DNA from: Halodesulfovibrio sp.
GTDB taxonomy: Bacteria; Desulfobacterota; Desulfovibrionia; Desulfovibrionales; Desulfovibrionaceae
Assembly: GCF_025210605.1 (NCBI RefSeq)
Contig: NZ_JAOARI010000018.1
Span: forward strand, 186,001-250,000
Direction of reading: 5' to 3'
DNA: 64,000 nt
In this document: piece after piece, positions 9,322 to 18,722 of the stretch
Numbering within the stretch: position 1 is the first letter of the stretch
Layout: each line of letters begins with the position of its first letter
Program-made: the position numbers and the translations under genes
The notes under the pieces: generated by a model
Told to the model about the DNA's origin: nothing
Seen by the model: the letters and a program-made list of their open reading frames with translations, nothing else
The model's database searches: none

Positions 9322-9350
9322 AAAAAGGCTGCCAGTTGGGCAGCCTTTTT
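9322..9350. terminator. Bidirectional terminator between yhiN-like gene and cbiB
   Basis: Inverted repeat with flanking A5 and T5 tracts around the arms GGCTGCC/GGCAGCC. It suits both the plus-strand flavoprotein gene and the minus-strand cbiB, which ends at 9377. Confidence 0.85.
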
Positions 9351-9376
9351 CATAACAAAACTTCATCCGGCATCGG

Positions 9377-10315
9377 CTAAAAAAGCATGCGGAAAAGTGC
9401 AACCAGAAGCCATAGCAACCCGCAACCGAAAATAGCTGCTAGACGAATGTGCTTGATAAGCTGCATCAGCGAATGTTTATTCCAAACATCGTCACCAACG
9501 CCTAAGACTGGTTTCTCTTTCACTTTACCGAAATAAACCGCCTCACCACCCATTGGTCTCCCATACAGATGAGCTGCCATAGCCATAGGCCAACCGGCAT
9601 TAGGGCTTTCCATTTTTTCAGCATCGCGCACAACGCTGTTCCATACACCCTTAGCAGGTCCAAGCCCTGCCAGATTTGCAGTCCATTGCAAGAACATGGC
9701 TGACAATCGTGCAGGAACATAGGCAAGCACATCATCAAATTTAGCACCTGCCCAACCTAAATCAATCCACTTTTCATTCTTATAGCCCCACATGGAATCC
9801 ATAGTAGACGTAGCTTTATAGAGCCACAATCCTACAGGCCCAGAAAGAACGAGCCAGAAAAAAGGCGCGATAATGCCATCATTGAAATTTTCAGAAAGCG
9901 TTTCTGCAAGCGTCTTGTACAGTTCTTCCTGCGTGGCGTTTGAGACATCACGACTTACCAGCATAGAAACGGCACTGCGCCCTCTATCAAGCGAACCGGA
10001 CGCTATCGCCTGTACTGCTTTCGTTCCTTCATTGAGCAAACTTCCGAGCGCAAGCCCAGACCATGCAAAATACAGCGCAAACACCCAGCCCAGATATGGA
10101 ATATCAATAAACGCACTTACAATGATGAAGACCAAAAGCAGCAAAATCACCAATGAAAGAACGCCGCCAACCCTATTAGGAAAGTTCTTACGAGCTAATT
10201 TTTCCAGCTTGTTCAACATACGCCCGATCAATTGAACGGGATGAGGCAGACAAGCAGGGTCAGCAAAGACGACATCAATAAGAAACGCAGCCAACGGTAT
10301 CCAAAGATATTCCAT
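9377..10315 (-). CDS. cbiB: Adenosylcobinamide-phosphate synthase CbiB/CobD
   Basis: About 312 residues of an integral membrane protein with 4-5 hydrophobic segments. It begins EYLWIPLAAFLIDVVFADP and carries HPVQLIGRMLNKLE; later signatures include LSENFNDGIIAPFFW, ARLSAMFLQW and NAGWPMAMAAHLYGRPMGG. It joins adenosylcobyric acid to the aminopropanol arm late in cobalamin synthesis. A GTG at 10321 directly abuts the trmL stop; the ATG at 10315, with AGGTG upstream, is preferred slightly. It is cotranscribed with trmL. No cobalamin riboswitch was seen upstream. Confidence 0.9.
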   Translation of the reverse strand: MEYLWIPLAAFLIDVVFADPACLPHPVQLIGRMLNKLEKLARKNFPNRVGGVLSLVILLLLVFIIVSAFIDIPYLGWVFALYFAWSGLALGSLLNEGTKAVQAIASGSLDRGRSAVSMLVSRDVSNATQEELYKTLAETLSENFNDGIIAPFFWLVLSGPVGLWLYKATSTMDSMWGYKNEKWIDLGWAGAKFDDVLAYVPARLSAMFLQWTANLAGLGPAKGVWNSVVRDAEKMESPNAGWPMAMAAHLYGRPMGGEAVYFGKVKEKPVLGVGDDVWNKHSLMQLIKHIRLAAIFGCGLLWLLVALFRMLF

Positions 10316-10321
10316 AATCAC

Positions 10322-10780
10322 CTACTTTCCGTTTAAAGCTCCTGTTGCTGCAAAAGCCTGATACAAAACAATACCTACTGCCGTTGATAAATTGAGACTA
10401 CGTACCTCACCCCACATTGGAATGCGCACATGGTTCTCATAACGATCCATGAGACTATCAGGAAGCCCACGGGTTTCTGGCCCGAATACAAGCGCGTCAT
10501 TTGCATCGTATTCAACTTCATGCACAGCCACGCCACGTTTAGAACTTGCCATAACATGTCTGTGCTTGTGCCCTACAGCTTCAATGTATGCTTCCCAATC
10601 AGACCATACAAACACAGAAACATGCGGCCAGTAGTCAAGTCCAGCGCGTTTTAAATATTTATCTTCAAGACTGAATCCCAACGGCTCAATCAAATGTAAA
10701 TCTGTTGCGGTTGCCGCACACAATCTAGCGATATTACCAGTATTTGGCGGAATTTCCGGTTCAAATAATACAACATGCAT
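10322..10780 (-). CDS. trmL: tRNA (cytidine/uridine-34 2'-O)-methyltransferase TrmL
   Basis: A 152-residue SPOUT methyltransferase of minimal TrmL length. It starts HVVLFEPEIPPNTGNIARLCA, has LVFGPETRGLP in the knot region and ends with the SAM-binding MWGEVRSLNLSTAVGIVLYQ. The enzyme methylates the ribose of the wobble nucleotide in tRNA-Leu species. It lies upstream of cbiB with no gap, and a terminator from the FadL-like gene separates it from the porin. Confidence 0.92.
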   Translation of the reverse strand: MHVVLFEPEIPPNTGNIARLCAATATDLHLIEPLGFSLEDKYLKRAGLDYWPHVSVFVWSDWEAYIEAVGHKHRHVMASSKRGVAVHEVEYDANDALVFGPETRGLPDSLMDRYENHVRIPMWGEVRSLNLSTAVGIVLYQAFAATGALNGK

Positions 10781-10803
10781 GCATATTACCCCTTTATAAA
10801 AAC

Positions 10804-10838
10804 AAAAAAACCGGCTCAGGAAGTACCCCGAGCCGGTT
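10804..10838 (-). terminator. Terminator of the FadL-like gene
   Basis: A 9-bp G+C-rich inverted repeat (10809-10817 and 10830-10838) with a run of A on its left that becomes a U-tract on the minus strand, 49 bp after the porin stop. Confidence 0.8.
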
Positions 10839-10886
10839 ATTATTGCAACGTTAGATAGTGAACAGAACCTATCCTGTTGTCATACA

Positions 10887-12107
10887 CTAGAATGCGTAAC
10901 TAACAGTGAGAGCACCGATATGGGTTACACCGTTTTTAGATTTACCATCAAGTACACCCGGTGCTACAGAATCATCGTAATCTACACTCTCTGCAATAAT
11001 GTAAGTGTACGCAAGGTCAACAGTCCAGTTGTCAATGGAGTACCCAACACCAGCACCAATGAGGTGACGGTCTTCAGCTGGAATCATGTAATCAACATAC
11101 TTAGCGTTTTCTGGAGCTTCGTCAAATGCGTAGCTGCCGCGAACTGTCCAGTTGTCGTTGATATCGTACTCTGCACCGATGCTTACACGCCATACGTCAT
11201 CCCAGTCTTTAGGCTGACGAACAATGGTATCTGCACCCGGAGTTTCGAGAGTAATGTCGAAGTTTCTGTATGTTGACCAACGAGTATTTACTGCTGCAAG
11301 TTCAATGCTCAGCTCTTCAATTGGGTAGTAGGTAACACCCAAGCTAATCATATCAGGAAGAACGATGGATGATTTGGTATCAAGCTTCATCGTAGAGGCA
11401 GGAGTAGAAATTTTAGTTTCGCCAGTAGCATCAACTTTTGCCTGACTGTGATAACCGACACCAAAACGCCACTTATCAAGTTTATAGTGCAGACCAGCGG
11501 TAAGAGCCACACCATCACCGCTACCAGTCAACTTTGAAGTGGCAAGTGGAGAACCAAGAGTCTTTTCAATAGCAACATCAACGTACACATATTCAAGACC
11601 AATAGCTGCGGATAAGTTGTCAGTAATTTTGTACGCCACGTTCGGGTTTAAAGACAACGTAATGATTTTAGCATCATATACATTGTTTGCACCCGGAAAA
11701 TCGTCTTTATCGTAACCAAAGCCCAGACCGAAACGGGAGTATTCACCAAATCCTACAGCCCACTTATCATTAATACGATGTGTTACGTAAAAATGTGGGA
11801 TCGGGAATACAGCATCTTCGCTGGAAGTAGTTGTGCTTACACCAGTGGCAGGATTGATTGTTTCAACTTGTGTGTATGGAGCTGCCAGAGAAACACCAGC
11901 AGAAATATGGGTTCCATCTAACTGAGTAAGACCAGCAGGGTTGTATGCAACTGCGGAAGGGTCGTCAGCACGACCAACAAGTGTACCGCCAAGTGCGTTA
12001 CCTCGAGCACTCCACTCATACAAAGCAAAACCGGCAGCAGAAGCAGATGTAGCAACAGCTAACAGCAGGACACAAGACGCAACAATAGACAGGAAATGTC
12101 GCTTCAT
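10887..12107 (-). CDS. OmpP1/FadL-family outer-membrane protein
   Basis: 406 residues with a clear signal peptide (cleavage near SASA-AGF, about residue 24) and an even beta-barrel composition ending in aromatic Phe (VSYAF). The mature N-terminus (GFALYEWSARGNALGGT, then DDPSAVAYNPAGLTQLDG) matches the FadL/TodX hatch region. It probably lets hydrophobic compounds such as fatty acids or aromatics cross the outer membrane; the substrate is not readable. A GAGGG site precedes the ATG, and the gene stands alone between a 480-bp upstream region and its own terminator. Confidence 0.88.
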   Translation of the reverse strand: MKRHFLSIVASCVLLLAVATSASAAGFALYEWSARGNALGGTLVGRADDPSAVAYNPAGLTQLDGTHISAGVSLAAPYTQVETINPATGVSTTTSSEDAVFPIPHFYVTHRINDKWAVGFGEYSRFGLGFGYDKDDFPGANNVYDAKIITLSLNPNVAYKITDNLSAAIGLEYVYVDVAIEKTLGSPLATSKLTGSGDGVALTAGLHYKLDKWRFGVGYHSQAKVDATGETKISTPASTMKLDTKSSIVLPDMISLGVTYYPIEELSIELAAVNTRWSTYRNFDITLETPGADTIVRQPKDWDDVWRVSIGAEYDINDNWTVRGSYAFDEAPENAKYVDYMIPAEDRHLIGAGVGYSIDNWTVDLAYTYIIAESVDYDDSVAPGVLDGKSKNGVTHIGALTVSYAF

Positions 12108-12283
12108 TATTTTCCCTCGTATTCAGTTTAGCATGCCTATAAGTGCCTGTTCAGCACCCTGTTCAATACTTTCAAATAGATATGAAAGCTAAACAGTGTT
12201 TCCCCTCAAGACATGCAAAATGAGCAAGCTGCAAGGCCCCTCTGCCATAACTGCTACTTACTCATAAAATTTAAAGTACTGTG

Positions 12284-12312
12284 TGTATAATAGTATCACT
12301 TTCACTTGGCAA
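12284..12312 (-). promoter_or_regulatory. Possible sigma-70 promoter of the FadL-like gene
   Basis: On the minus strand TTGCCA (12307-12312) and TATACA (12284-12289) are 17 bp apart, about 180 bp upstream of the porin start. The match is moderate and the region is A+T-rich, so a chance occurrence is possible. Confidence 0.3.
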
Positions 12313-12520
12313 TGTTTTTTACGTTTTTCCACTCACTTGATCCACAATGAAAAAATAGTGCAATCAAGTTAAGGTATTATAAAAACAATTCTTTCAAACT
12401 CTTCCTACACACTTGTTTATATTTGTAACACGAAACCGTACATCATAAGAAACACAAAACCTTACTCTATGATGCTCCCGCCCCACCTCACAACTCAAGT
12501 TGCCTGCTCTATACAATACA

Positions 12521-12554
12521 AAAAAAGGCAGAAAGAACTTCTTTCCACCTTTTC
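12521..12554 (-). terminator. Imperfect terminator after the Cys-rich gene
   Basis: An imperfect inverted repeat (AAAAGGCAGAAAG against CTTTCCACCTTTT) with a poly-A run on the left, giving a U-tract on the minus strand, about 30 bp beyond the Cys-rich gene. Confidence 0.5.
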
Positions 12555-12585
12555 AATATCTCGTATACATTACTACAATGTGAGA

Positions 12586-12939
12586 CTAGCTTCCTCTAAT
12601 CACAGCGACTTCTTTACGCAAAACACACCAGACAGGACGTTCGCCATCAGTCAAAATTGGGCGTCCTTTAGGGTTCGCAATGTTACACCTGCGTTTTTCG
12701 TTCTGGAAAAAGAATGGACAATCCTCACATTCATTAACAGCAATTGCTGGCAAGCCGCTGTTACAAGAAGCAGATTCCGTAACACGCAATGCTGCTCCAC
12801 TTGCAGGACACCACTCCGGTCTAGTTGTTTCAGGGTCAACATCAACTTGTTTTAATTCAGGAAAACGCCCGCTGCATTTACCCTCATTACCAGCAAGATA
12901 AAAAGGACACGCCGAACAGGCAGATACTACAAAAATCAT
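12586..12939 (-). CDS. Cys-rich protein with an internal duplication
   Basis: 117 residues, function not recognised. It consists of two similar halves. Each has CxxCPF, then Cys 11 residues after the second Cys, then a Pro-Xaa-Trp-Cys about 20 residues later: C8, C11, C22, C44 in the first half and C71, C74, C85, C105 in the second. RPEWC and RPVWC close the two units. Four Cys per unit suggests two metal or Fe-S sites, an inference only. There is no signal peptide, so it is probably cytoplasmic. It starts 9 bp after the priA stop and is likely cotranscribed with priA. Confidence 0.75.
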   Translation of the reverse strand: MIFVVSACSACPFYLAGNEGKCSGRFPELKQVDVDPETTRPEWCPASGAALRVTESASCNSGLPAIAVNECEDCPFFFQNEKRRCNIANPKGRPILTDGERPVWCVLRKEVAVIRGS

Positions 12940-12948
12940 ATTTCACTC

Positions 12949-15315
12949 CTACAGCATATTCACAGGATCTATATCCAGAGACAGTCTGAGCTTAGAACCG
13001 CGAGGCACAGCATTACGCATGGCGTAATACAGCGTGCGTACGCTTATCCAGTTATCGGACTTCAGCGTCCACTGGAAACGCTTTCTTCCGCGCAAGATAG
13101 GCAACGGTGATGGCGTATGCCCCAACACGCGCACATCATGCTCTTTACCGAGCGCCCTTGCTACCTCGGTCAATGTTTCTACCCATTCCATCCCTTTATT
13201 CCAATCCAGCGGATAGCTGGTTCGGATAAGCGCTAATTTTACGAATGGAGGATATTTTCGTTTACGTCTTCGCTCAAGTTCCTCTGCAAAAAATCCATCA
13301 TAATCTGCACTACCTACAAATTGCCAACAGTAGTGCTCGGGGTCTCGAGTCTGGATTAATACACGCCCAGCTTTTTCACCGCGACCTGCCCGCCCAGATG
13401 CCTGAACAAGCAACTGGAATGTACGTTCAGCAGCGCGATAATCAGGAAGATTCAACCCTAAATCCCCATCCGCAACAACAGCGAGCGTTACGTTAGGGAA
13501 ATGATGCCCTTTGGACAGCATTTGTGTCCCCACAAGCACTTGCGCTTCCTGTTTTGCAAACGAATCAAGAATACGTTGCATCTTACCGGGGCGACGTGTT
13601 GAGTCTCTATCCAGACGCAAAATTTTTGTTTCAGGTGGCAATATATCAGTCAGATGCTCTTCAAGCTTTTCTGTACCTTCCCCCATAGGAAGATAGTGAA
13701 GCCCCTTACACTTGGAACACACAACAGGATACGCTACCGAATGCCCGCAATAATGACACACAAGCCGTTCACGCTCTTTATGATATGTAAGCCCAACTTC
13801 ACAGTGCGGACAACGTGCTACGTGACCGCAGTCAAGGCAATACATTAACGGCGAATATCCTCTACGGTTCAACAGAATAACAACCTGTTCACCACGAGCA
13901 ACCGTTTCTTGAATCTGCCTTTTACATTCAGCAGCAAGGATTCCATCAGAGCGCTTCAAATTTTTTATATTAATGAGAGAAACGTCTGGCAACCTCCCCT
14001 CACCCGCACGCTCTTTCATTACACTCATAGAAACTGCGTGTTGCTGCACAGCATAAAACGTCTTTACGTCAGGAGTCGCAGAGCCAAGCAGCAATAACCC
14101 ATTGCTTTGCTGAACACGATAAAATGCGACTTCTTTTGCCTGATACACCAAGCCTTCATCCTGCTTGAACGAGGTATCATGTTCTTCATCAAGCACTATC
14201 AAGCCCAGCGCAGGGGAAGGTAAGAAAAGTGCAGATCGTGTTCCCACAATAATGCAAGGAGCCTCACGCTCTGCCAACGTGCGGAACGTATTTTCTCTTT
14301 CAGCAGGAGACTGGTAGCCGTTGTAAAAAAAACAGTCCTGAGAAGGAAAACGATTGCGCACTGCCTGTTCTAACTTACAGGCAAGCGCTACCTCCGGTGC
14401 TAACAGCATAACAGAATGCCCCTTAGACAACGCCTCTGCTGCCAACTCCAAATACACCACAGTTTTTCCGCTTCCAGTAATACCATACAGTAATGCTGAC
14501 TTCGGCTTATCTGCGTGCATCAATGTGCTAAATTCATCGAAAGCAGTCTGCTGTTCCGGCAACAAATCAAAACCGTTCCCGATATCCGAAAAACACTCTG
14601 AAGTCTCTTCTTGGCAGGCTTCGCACTCTCCTTCTTCTCTGGGACCAATACGGACAAGCCCACGTTCTGCCAAAGTATTAAGCGCAGCAGATACGCCAGT
14701 ACCAAGTTCTTTCAACAACCGGGTTCTTGAAAGCATCCCCTTATCTTGCAGATACTCAAGAACCTCGATCTGCCGCTTAGCAGACGGGCGTACAGCCCAA
14801 GGCGGGTCAACTAAAAGACTGCAAAGCTCCTGCTCTTCTGCATCAAACGTGCTGTCGAGAACTTCAACAGCGTTTTTCTTCCACAGATCCCCGATAGCAG
14901 AACGTTCAGCAAGCGGCATCGTTGCGATATCGCGCATTGTTATCGTGCGCGGTTTGCCACCATCCAACAGGCGCAAGCGCACTTTAGAGGTTCGAAGTCC
15001 TGCCGGAAGCAAACCACCGAGAACTTCCCCTTCTGTAACCATATGCCGCAAAGCAAGCTGTTTGACCATTGCAAGGTATTCCGGTTTCAGAAGCGGTTCA
15101 CGCTCAGCAGCCCAAAGGCACTCTTTAAGCACTACGCCTTCTTTTACGGAACTGTCATCCGTGATGGAAACAATAATTCCTGCTCGCAGCATTCCCCCTT
15201 TGCCCAGCGGCACAACAACACGCTGACCACATTTCCATACAAAAGTATCAAGCCACTCCGGTTCGGCGTAGCTCAACGTTGCGTATGGCGGACTTAAAAG
15301 AGAGATTGATAACAT
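12949..15315 (-). CDS. priA: Primosomal protein N' (replication restart helicase PriA)
   Basis: About 788 residues of a superfamily 2 helicase that reloads the replisome at stalled forks. The N-terminal DNA-binding region precedes Walker A (GITGSGKTVVYLE, about residue 280) and the DEEH box (VLDEEHDTSFKQ). Paired zinc motifs follow (CLDCGHVARCPHC and CHYCGH...CSKCKG). The helicase C-terminus has VLVGTQMLSKGHHFPNVT and QASGRAGRGEKAG. The ATG at 15315 is preferred over one at 15324 because the AGGA site abuts the upstream ATG. It lies downstream of galU, from which a weak hairpin separates it. Confidence 0.93.
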   Translation of the reverse strand: MLSISLLSPPYATLSYAEPEWLDTFVWKCGQRVVVPLGKGGMLRAGIIVSITDDSSVKEGVVLKECLWAAEREPLLKPEYLAMVKQLALRHMVTEGEVLGGLLPAGLRTSKVRLRLLDGGKPRTITMRDIATMPLAERSAIGDLWKKNAVEVLDSTFDAEEQELCSLLVDPPWAVRPSAKRQIEVLEYLQDKGMLSRTRLLKELGTGVSAALNTLAERGLVRIGPREEGECEACQEETSECFSDIGNGFDLLPEQQTAFDEFSTLMHADKPKSALLYGITGSGKTVVYLELAAEALSKGHSVMLLAPEVALACKLEQAVRNRFPSQDCFFYNGYQSPAERENTFRTLAEREAPCIIVGTRSALFLPSPALGLIVLDEEHDTSFKQDEGLVYQAKEVAFYRVQQSNGLLLLGSATPDVKTFYAVQQHAVSMSVMKERAGEGRLPDVSLINIKNLKRSDGILAAECKRQIQETVARGEQVVILLNRRGYSPLMYCLDCGHVARCPHCEVGLTYHKERERLVCHYCGHSVAYPVVCSKCKGLHYLPMGEGTEKLEEHLTDILPPETKILRLDRDSTRRPGKMQRILDSFAKQEAQVLVGTQMLSKGHHFPNVTLAVVADGDLGLNLPDYRAAERTFQLLVQASGRAGRGEKAGRVLIQTRDPEHYCWQFVGSADYDGFFAEELERRRKRKYPPFVKLALIRTSYPLDWNKGMEWVETLTEVARALGKEHDVRVLGHTPSPLPILRGRKRFQWTLKSDNWISVRTLYYAMRNAVPRGSKLRLSLDIDPVNML

Positions 15316-15334
15316 TGCATACATTCCTAAAAGT

Positions 15335-15365
15335 AAAAAAGGCGATCATAAAGACCACCTTTTTT
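15335..15365 (-). terminator. Weak terminator between galU and priA
   Basis: An imperfect A-rich/T-rich inverted repeat (AAAAAAGGCG against CACCTTTTTT) 26 bp after the galU stop; partial readthrough into priA is plausible. Confidence 0.4.
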
Positions 15366-15390
15366 GTATTCTTAATTCTGACCGCGTATA

Positions 15391-16254
15391 TTAAGGTAAA
15401 AGCGGCTTCAAGTGTTTTACAAGATCATCACGAATAGAATCATCCTGCAAGGCAAAATAAATATTTGCAGTTAAGTACTCCGCCCAGTTACCTGCGTCAA
15501 ATCGCATGCCGCGCATTTTTACAGCAAGCAATCCGCGTTCTTTCGCAACAGTGCGCAGTGCGTCTGTCAGCTGAATTTCACCACCCGCACCTGCTTTGGT
15601 GTTCTCAAGCGCTGGGAAGATTTCTGGAGTCAGCACATAGCGACCAACAATTGCCAGACGAGAAGGTGCATCCTGTACAGCAGGTTTTTCCACCAAATCT
15701 GTAACGCGATATGTACCCGGCGCAATTTCTTCACCGGCAACAATACCGTATCGATCAACCTTATCGGCTTCAACTTCCATAACGCCAACAACCGGCAAGC
15801 GTTCGGCAGCAGCAACCTCAATAAGCTGTTTCAAACCCGGTTCCATGCCAAACATAAGGTCGTCACCAAGCATTACACCAAAGGCATCTTCATTGATTAA
15901 ATCCTTGGCGCACAGCACAGCATGACCGAGTCCAAGCTGCTCTTTCTGACGAATAGAAATAATATTCGCCATACGGGCAACTTCCTGCACAGTTTTGAGC
16001 AGTTCTGTTTTACCAGCACGCTGGAGTAAACCTTCAAGCTGAAGGTTTTTATCGAAATGATCTTCAATGACTTTTTTTTCGCGGTTGGTAACGAAAACAA
16101 CATCATCAAGACCGGAACGAATTGCCTCTTCTACAATGTACTGCACGACAGGCTTGTTGTAGACAGGAAGCATTTCCTTTGGGATATTCTTGGTAGCAGG
16201 AAGAGAACGGGTTCCCCAACCAGCAACAGGGACAACTACTTTGCGAATATTCAT
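15391..16254 (-). CDS. galU: UTP-glucose-1-phosphate uridylyltransferase
   Basis: 287 residues, full length for GalU. The N-terminal nucleotide-binding signature (VVPVAGWGTRSLPATKNIPKEMLPV) is present, with Gly-Trp-Gly in place of the common Ala-Gly-Leu-Gly. Other signatures are YIVEEAIRSGLDDVVFVT, GLGHAVLCAK, VMLGDDLM and DLVEKP. It makes UDP-glucose for polysaccharides and cell-envelope sugars. It follows glmM by 18 bp, so two sugar-phosphate enzymes of envelope synthesis sit together. A GGAAG site precedes the ATG. Confidence 0.93.
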   Translation of the reverse strand: MNIRKVVVPVAGWGTRSLPATKNIPKEMLPVYNKPVVQYIVEEAIRSGLDDVVFVTNREKKVIEDHFDKNLQLEGLLQRAGKTELLKTVQEVARMANIISIRQKEQLGLGHAVLCAKDLINEDAFGVMLGDDLMFGMEPGLKQLIEVAAAERLPVVGVMEVEADKVDRYGIVAGEEIAPGTYRVTDLVEKPAVQDAPSRLAIVGRYVLTPEIFPALENTKAGAGGEIQLTDALRTVAKERGLLAVKMRGMRFDAGNWAEYLTANIYFALQDDSIRDDLVKHLKPLLP

Positions 16255-16272
16255 AGAACTTCCAAGATATGT

Positions 16273-17625
16273 TTAGACTAAGTTTTTCTGTGCAGATTCA
16301 GCAAGGTACGACGCAAGGCGCTTTACTTGCTCGCCGTCTTCGCCCTCAACCATTACGCGACAAAGAGACTCTGTACCTGAATAGCGCAACAGAACTCGAC
16401 CTTTGTCACCTAATTCTTTCTCTGCTTTTGTAACATCTTCGAGCAAGCTTGGACATTCTTCAAACGGAATTTTACGGTCAACGCGAACATTAATCAATTC
16501 TTGTGGATATAACTCAAGCAGACCCGCAAGGCTGGAAAGAGGTTTATCTCTCTGACGCATAATGCGGAGCAGCTGAAGTCCGGCAAGAAGACCGTCGCCA
16601 GTAGTACCGTAATTCATAAATACCAGATGACCTGACTGTTCACCGCCCATTGTGGCATGCTCGTTTCGCATAGCTTCAACAACATGACGATCACCTACAG
16701 GAGTACGTAACAAGCGCCCGCCGTGTTCACGCATAAACACTTCAAGAGCCATATTACTCATCACTGTAGAAACGAGGGTTTTACCCACTAAGTCACCGGA
16801 TGCCATCATATCCTGAGCGCAGATTGCCATAATCTGGTCACCGTCAAGAACAGAGCCGTTCTCATCGCAGACAATAAGTCTGTCAGCGTCACCATCAAGG
16901 GCAAGACCTATATCGGCTCGAACTTCGCGTACCTTCTCTGCCATAATTTCAGGATACAGCGAACCACAACGCTTATTGATGTTCAAACCGTTCGGCTTAA
17001 CGCCAATAGGAACAACTTCTGCTCCAAGCTCTTCTAGTACTAGTGGAGCAACTTTGTAATTTGCGCCATTAGAACAATCAAGAACTATGCGTAAACCTTC
17101 GAGAGACAGGTTCGTTGGGAAGCTATTTTTCAAGTAAACGATGTAGCGACCAACCGCGTCTTCAATACGCTTTGCTCGTCCTACTTTATCCGGAGCAGGA
17201 TAGTCCCACTGATGGTCAGGGTTAAGAACCATTTCTGTAATGGCATCTTCAACAGAATCTGCGATTTTAAAACCACGATCATCAAAAAATTTAATACCGT
17301 TATCGTGGTACGGGTTATGGGATGCAGAAATAACTACACCCATAGTCGCGCGCATATTCCTTGTGAGAAACGCAATGGCAGGGGTAGCCATTGGACCTAC
17401 AAGGTATACATCCATACCTGCGGCACAAAAACCGGCAGTTAGCGCATTTTCAAAAACATATCCAGAAAGGCGGGTATCCTTTCCGATTACAACTCTATTT
17501 CGTCCAGTTTCAGTCCGGAAAGCAGTTCCTGCTGCAAGTCCTAATCGCATAGCGACTTCAGGAACCATCGGGTACATATTCACTGTACCGCGCATACCGT
17601 CCGTTCCAAACAAGCGTCTTCCCAT
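16273..17625 (-). CDS. glmM: Phosphoglucosamine mutase GlmM
   Basis: 450 residues of the alpha-D-phosphohexomutase family. It begins [12 protein letters not shown], has the phosphoserine loop [14 protein letters not shown] (active Ser102), the metal-binding LDGDADR and the C-terminal phosphate-binding [12 protein letters not shown]. It converts glucosamine-6-phosphate to glucosamine-1-phosphate on the way to UDP-GlcNAc for peptidoglycan and LPS. An AGGAG site precedes the ATG. It lies 190 bp after cdaR in the gene order cdaA-cdaR-glmM familiar from Firmicutes, where CdaA and GlmM interact. Confidence 0.95.
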   Translation of the reverse strand: MGRRLFGTDGMRGTVNMYPMVPEVAMRLGLAAGTAFRTETGRNRVVIGKDTRLSGYVFENALTAGFCAAGMDVYLVGPMATPAIAFLTRNMRATMGVVISASHNPYHDNGIKFFDDRGFKIADSVEDAITEMVLNPDHQWDYPAPDKVGRAKRIEDAVGRYIVYLKNSFPTNLSLEGLRIVLDCSNGANYKVAPLVLEELGAEVVPIGVKPNGLNINKRCGSLYPEIMAEKVREVRADIGLALDGDADRLIVCDENGSVLDGDQIMAICAQDMMASGDLVGKTLVSTVMSNMALEVFMREHGGRLLRTPVGDRHVVEAMRNEHATMGGEQSGHLVFMNYGTTGDGLLAGLQLLRIMRQRDKPLSSLAGLLELYPQELINVRVDRKIPFEECPSLLEDVTKAEKELGDKGRVLLRYSGTESLCRVMVEGEDGEQVKRLASYLAESAQKNLV

Positions 17626-17816
17626 GGAAGCTCCTGTTGTAGTATATTTAGTGTGTAAGTAAAATTTATTACGTCTAGATATCGCACGCGATCATTCTTT
17701 CACAGCAAGCAGGCTATTCAGCCCCTTTTCACTTGCAGTAATTTGAACAACTGAAAACAACGCAAGTACGCTGTCTTTGGCGATAGGAGGATACTAAGAA
17801 ACACCCTCTGCCTACA

Positions 17817-18719
17817 CTATTTACTTGAAATAAGTGCAGTCAGAGTCTCCGGCTTGGTGCCGACCACCTTGATATTCTCAGGCAATTCGAGCCGGTAAGG
17901 GAGTTGATATTCTCCGGGAGTAATGTCTTCCGGCAACTCTAAAATTACTCTTATTGAATCAATGAGCGCACTATTGTCTTTCATTGAGTCAGGCACTTCA
18001 ATAGTAAGCGTGACCGAGTCCTGCACTAATGTTATGTCCAACCCCGCACGCGGGATAACGATAACATTACGCACAATGGTACGCTCCTGAGCAAGCAAGC
18101 CCAAAATATATGTTACATCCACAATAGGTGGAGTCGCTTTAGCTCGTAACGATAAAGAAACTGTGCCGTCAAGTGTTACACTACCCGGCTCACTAGCCAC
18201 AGGCGCTGAAGTAACAGCTTCCACATCGCTCAATGCTGCCAATTCAGATTCCGGCCCACTCACTGTCACATACTGTGGCGTTACCGTTGCGGACTCCACA
18301 AAAAAGTCAGGAGGCAGTTCGCCAGACCAGCGAGGCACTACCGGAAGCTCTTTCTCAACAAGTTTATCCACTTCAAGTGTCAGACGTGATGGGCGAACCT
18401 CTACCACATCAAACGCTTTACCAAGACGAATCCCGCCTGCTTGAATCGGCAGAACATTCAACCCGGGGTGAACTTTGGACAAATCAAGCACATACGTAAG
18501 CTGACGATTGGTAATAGTGCGAATAAGCCCTTTAGGTCCGCGCACACGAATCTCAATTTCTGGCGGCAAGCCACTCAGCAGTGTAAGATCTTTAGGCATC
18601 CCTTTTAATTCAACGGATGCTCTTTCCCATATTTCAACTTGCTCACGACCAGATATGACGACCCATAAACAGGAAGCCATAATAAAAGCCAAAAGTAAGT
18701 GGCGAAAGCTCACACCCAT
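17817..18719 (-). CDS. cdaR: YbbR-domain protein, CdaA regulator (CdaR)
   Basis: 300 residues with one N-terminal membrane helix (about 6-23) and a long extracytoplasmic part built from repeated YbbR-like units; two patterns of the type VSGPESEL and VRGPKGLI are visible, each about 80-90 residues long. In Firmicutes, YbbR protein CdaR binds and modulates the membrane diadenylate cyclase CdaA. Here it starts 3 bp after the cdaA stop, with GGAG upstream, strongly suggesting the same partnership. Its regulatory direction cannot be inferred. Confidence 0.85.
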   Translation of the reverse strand: MGVSFRHLLLAFIMASCLWVVISGREQVEIWERASVELKGMPKDLTLLSGLPPEIEIRVRGPKGLIRTITNRQLTYVLDLSKVHPGLNVLPIQAGGIRLGKAFDVVEVRPSRLTLEVDKLVEKELPVVPRWSGELPPDFFVESATVTPQYVTVSGPESELAALSDVEAVTSAPVASEPGSVTLDGTVSLSLRAKATPPIVDVTYILGLLAQERTIVRNVIVIPRAGLDITLVQDSVTLTIEVPDSMKDNSALIDSIRVILELPEDITPGEYQLPYRLELPENIKVVGTKPETLTALISSK

Positions 18720-18722
18720 GAA

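Larger units (their letters stand above)
12108..12585. other. Intergenic region between the FadL-like gene and the Cys-rich gene
   Basis: 478 bp, A+T-rich, with no convincing coding frame. It holds a possible promoter for the porin on the minus strand and an imperfect terminator of the priA run near 12521-12554. Nothing else was recognised. Confidence 0.5.
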
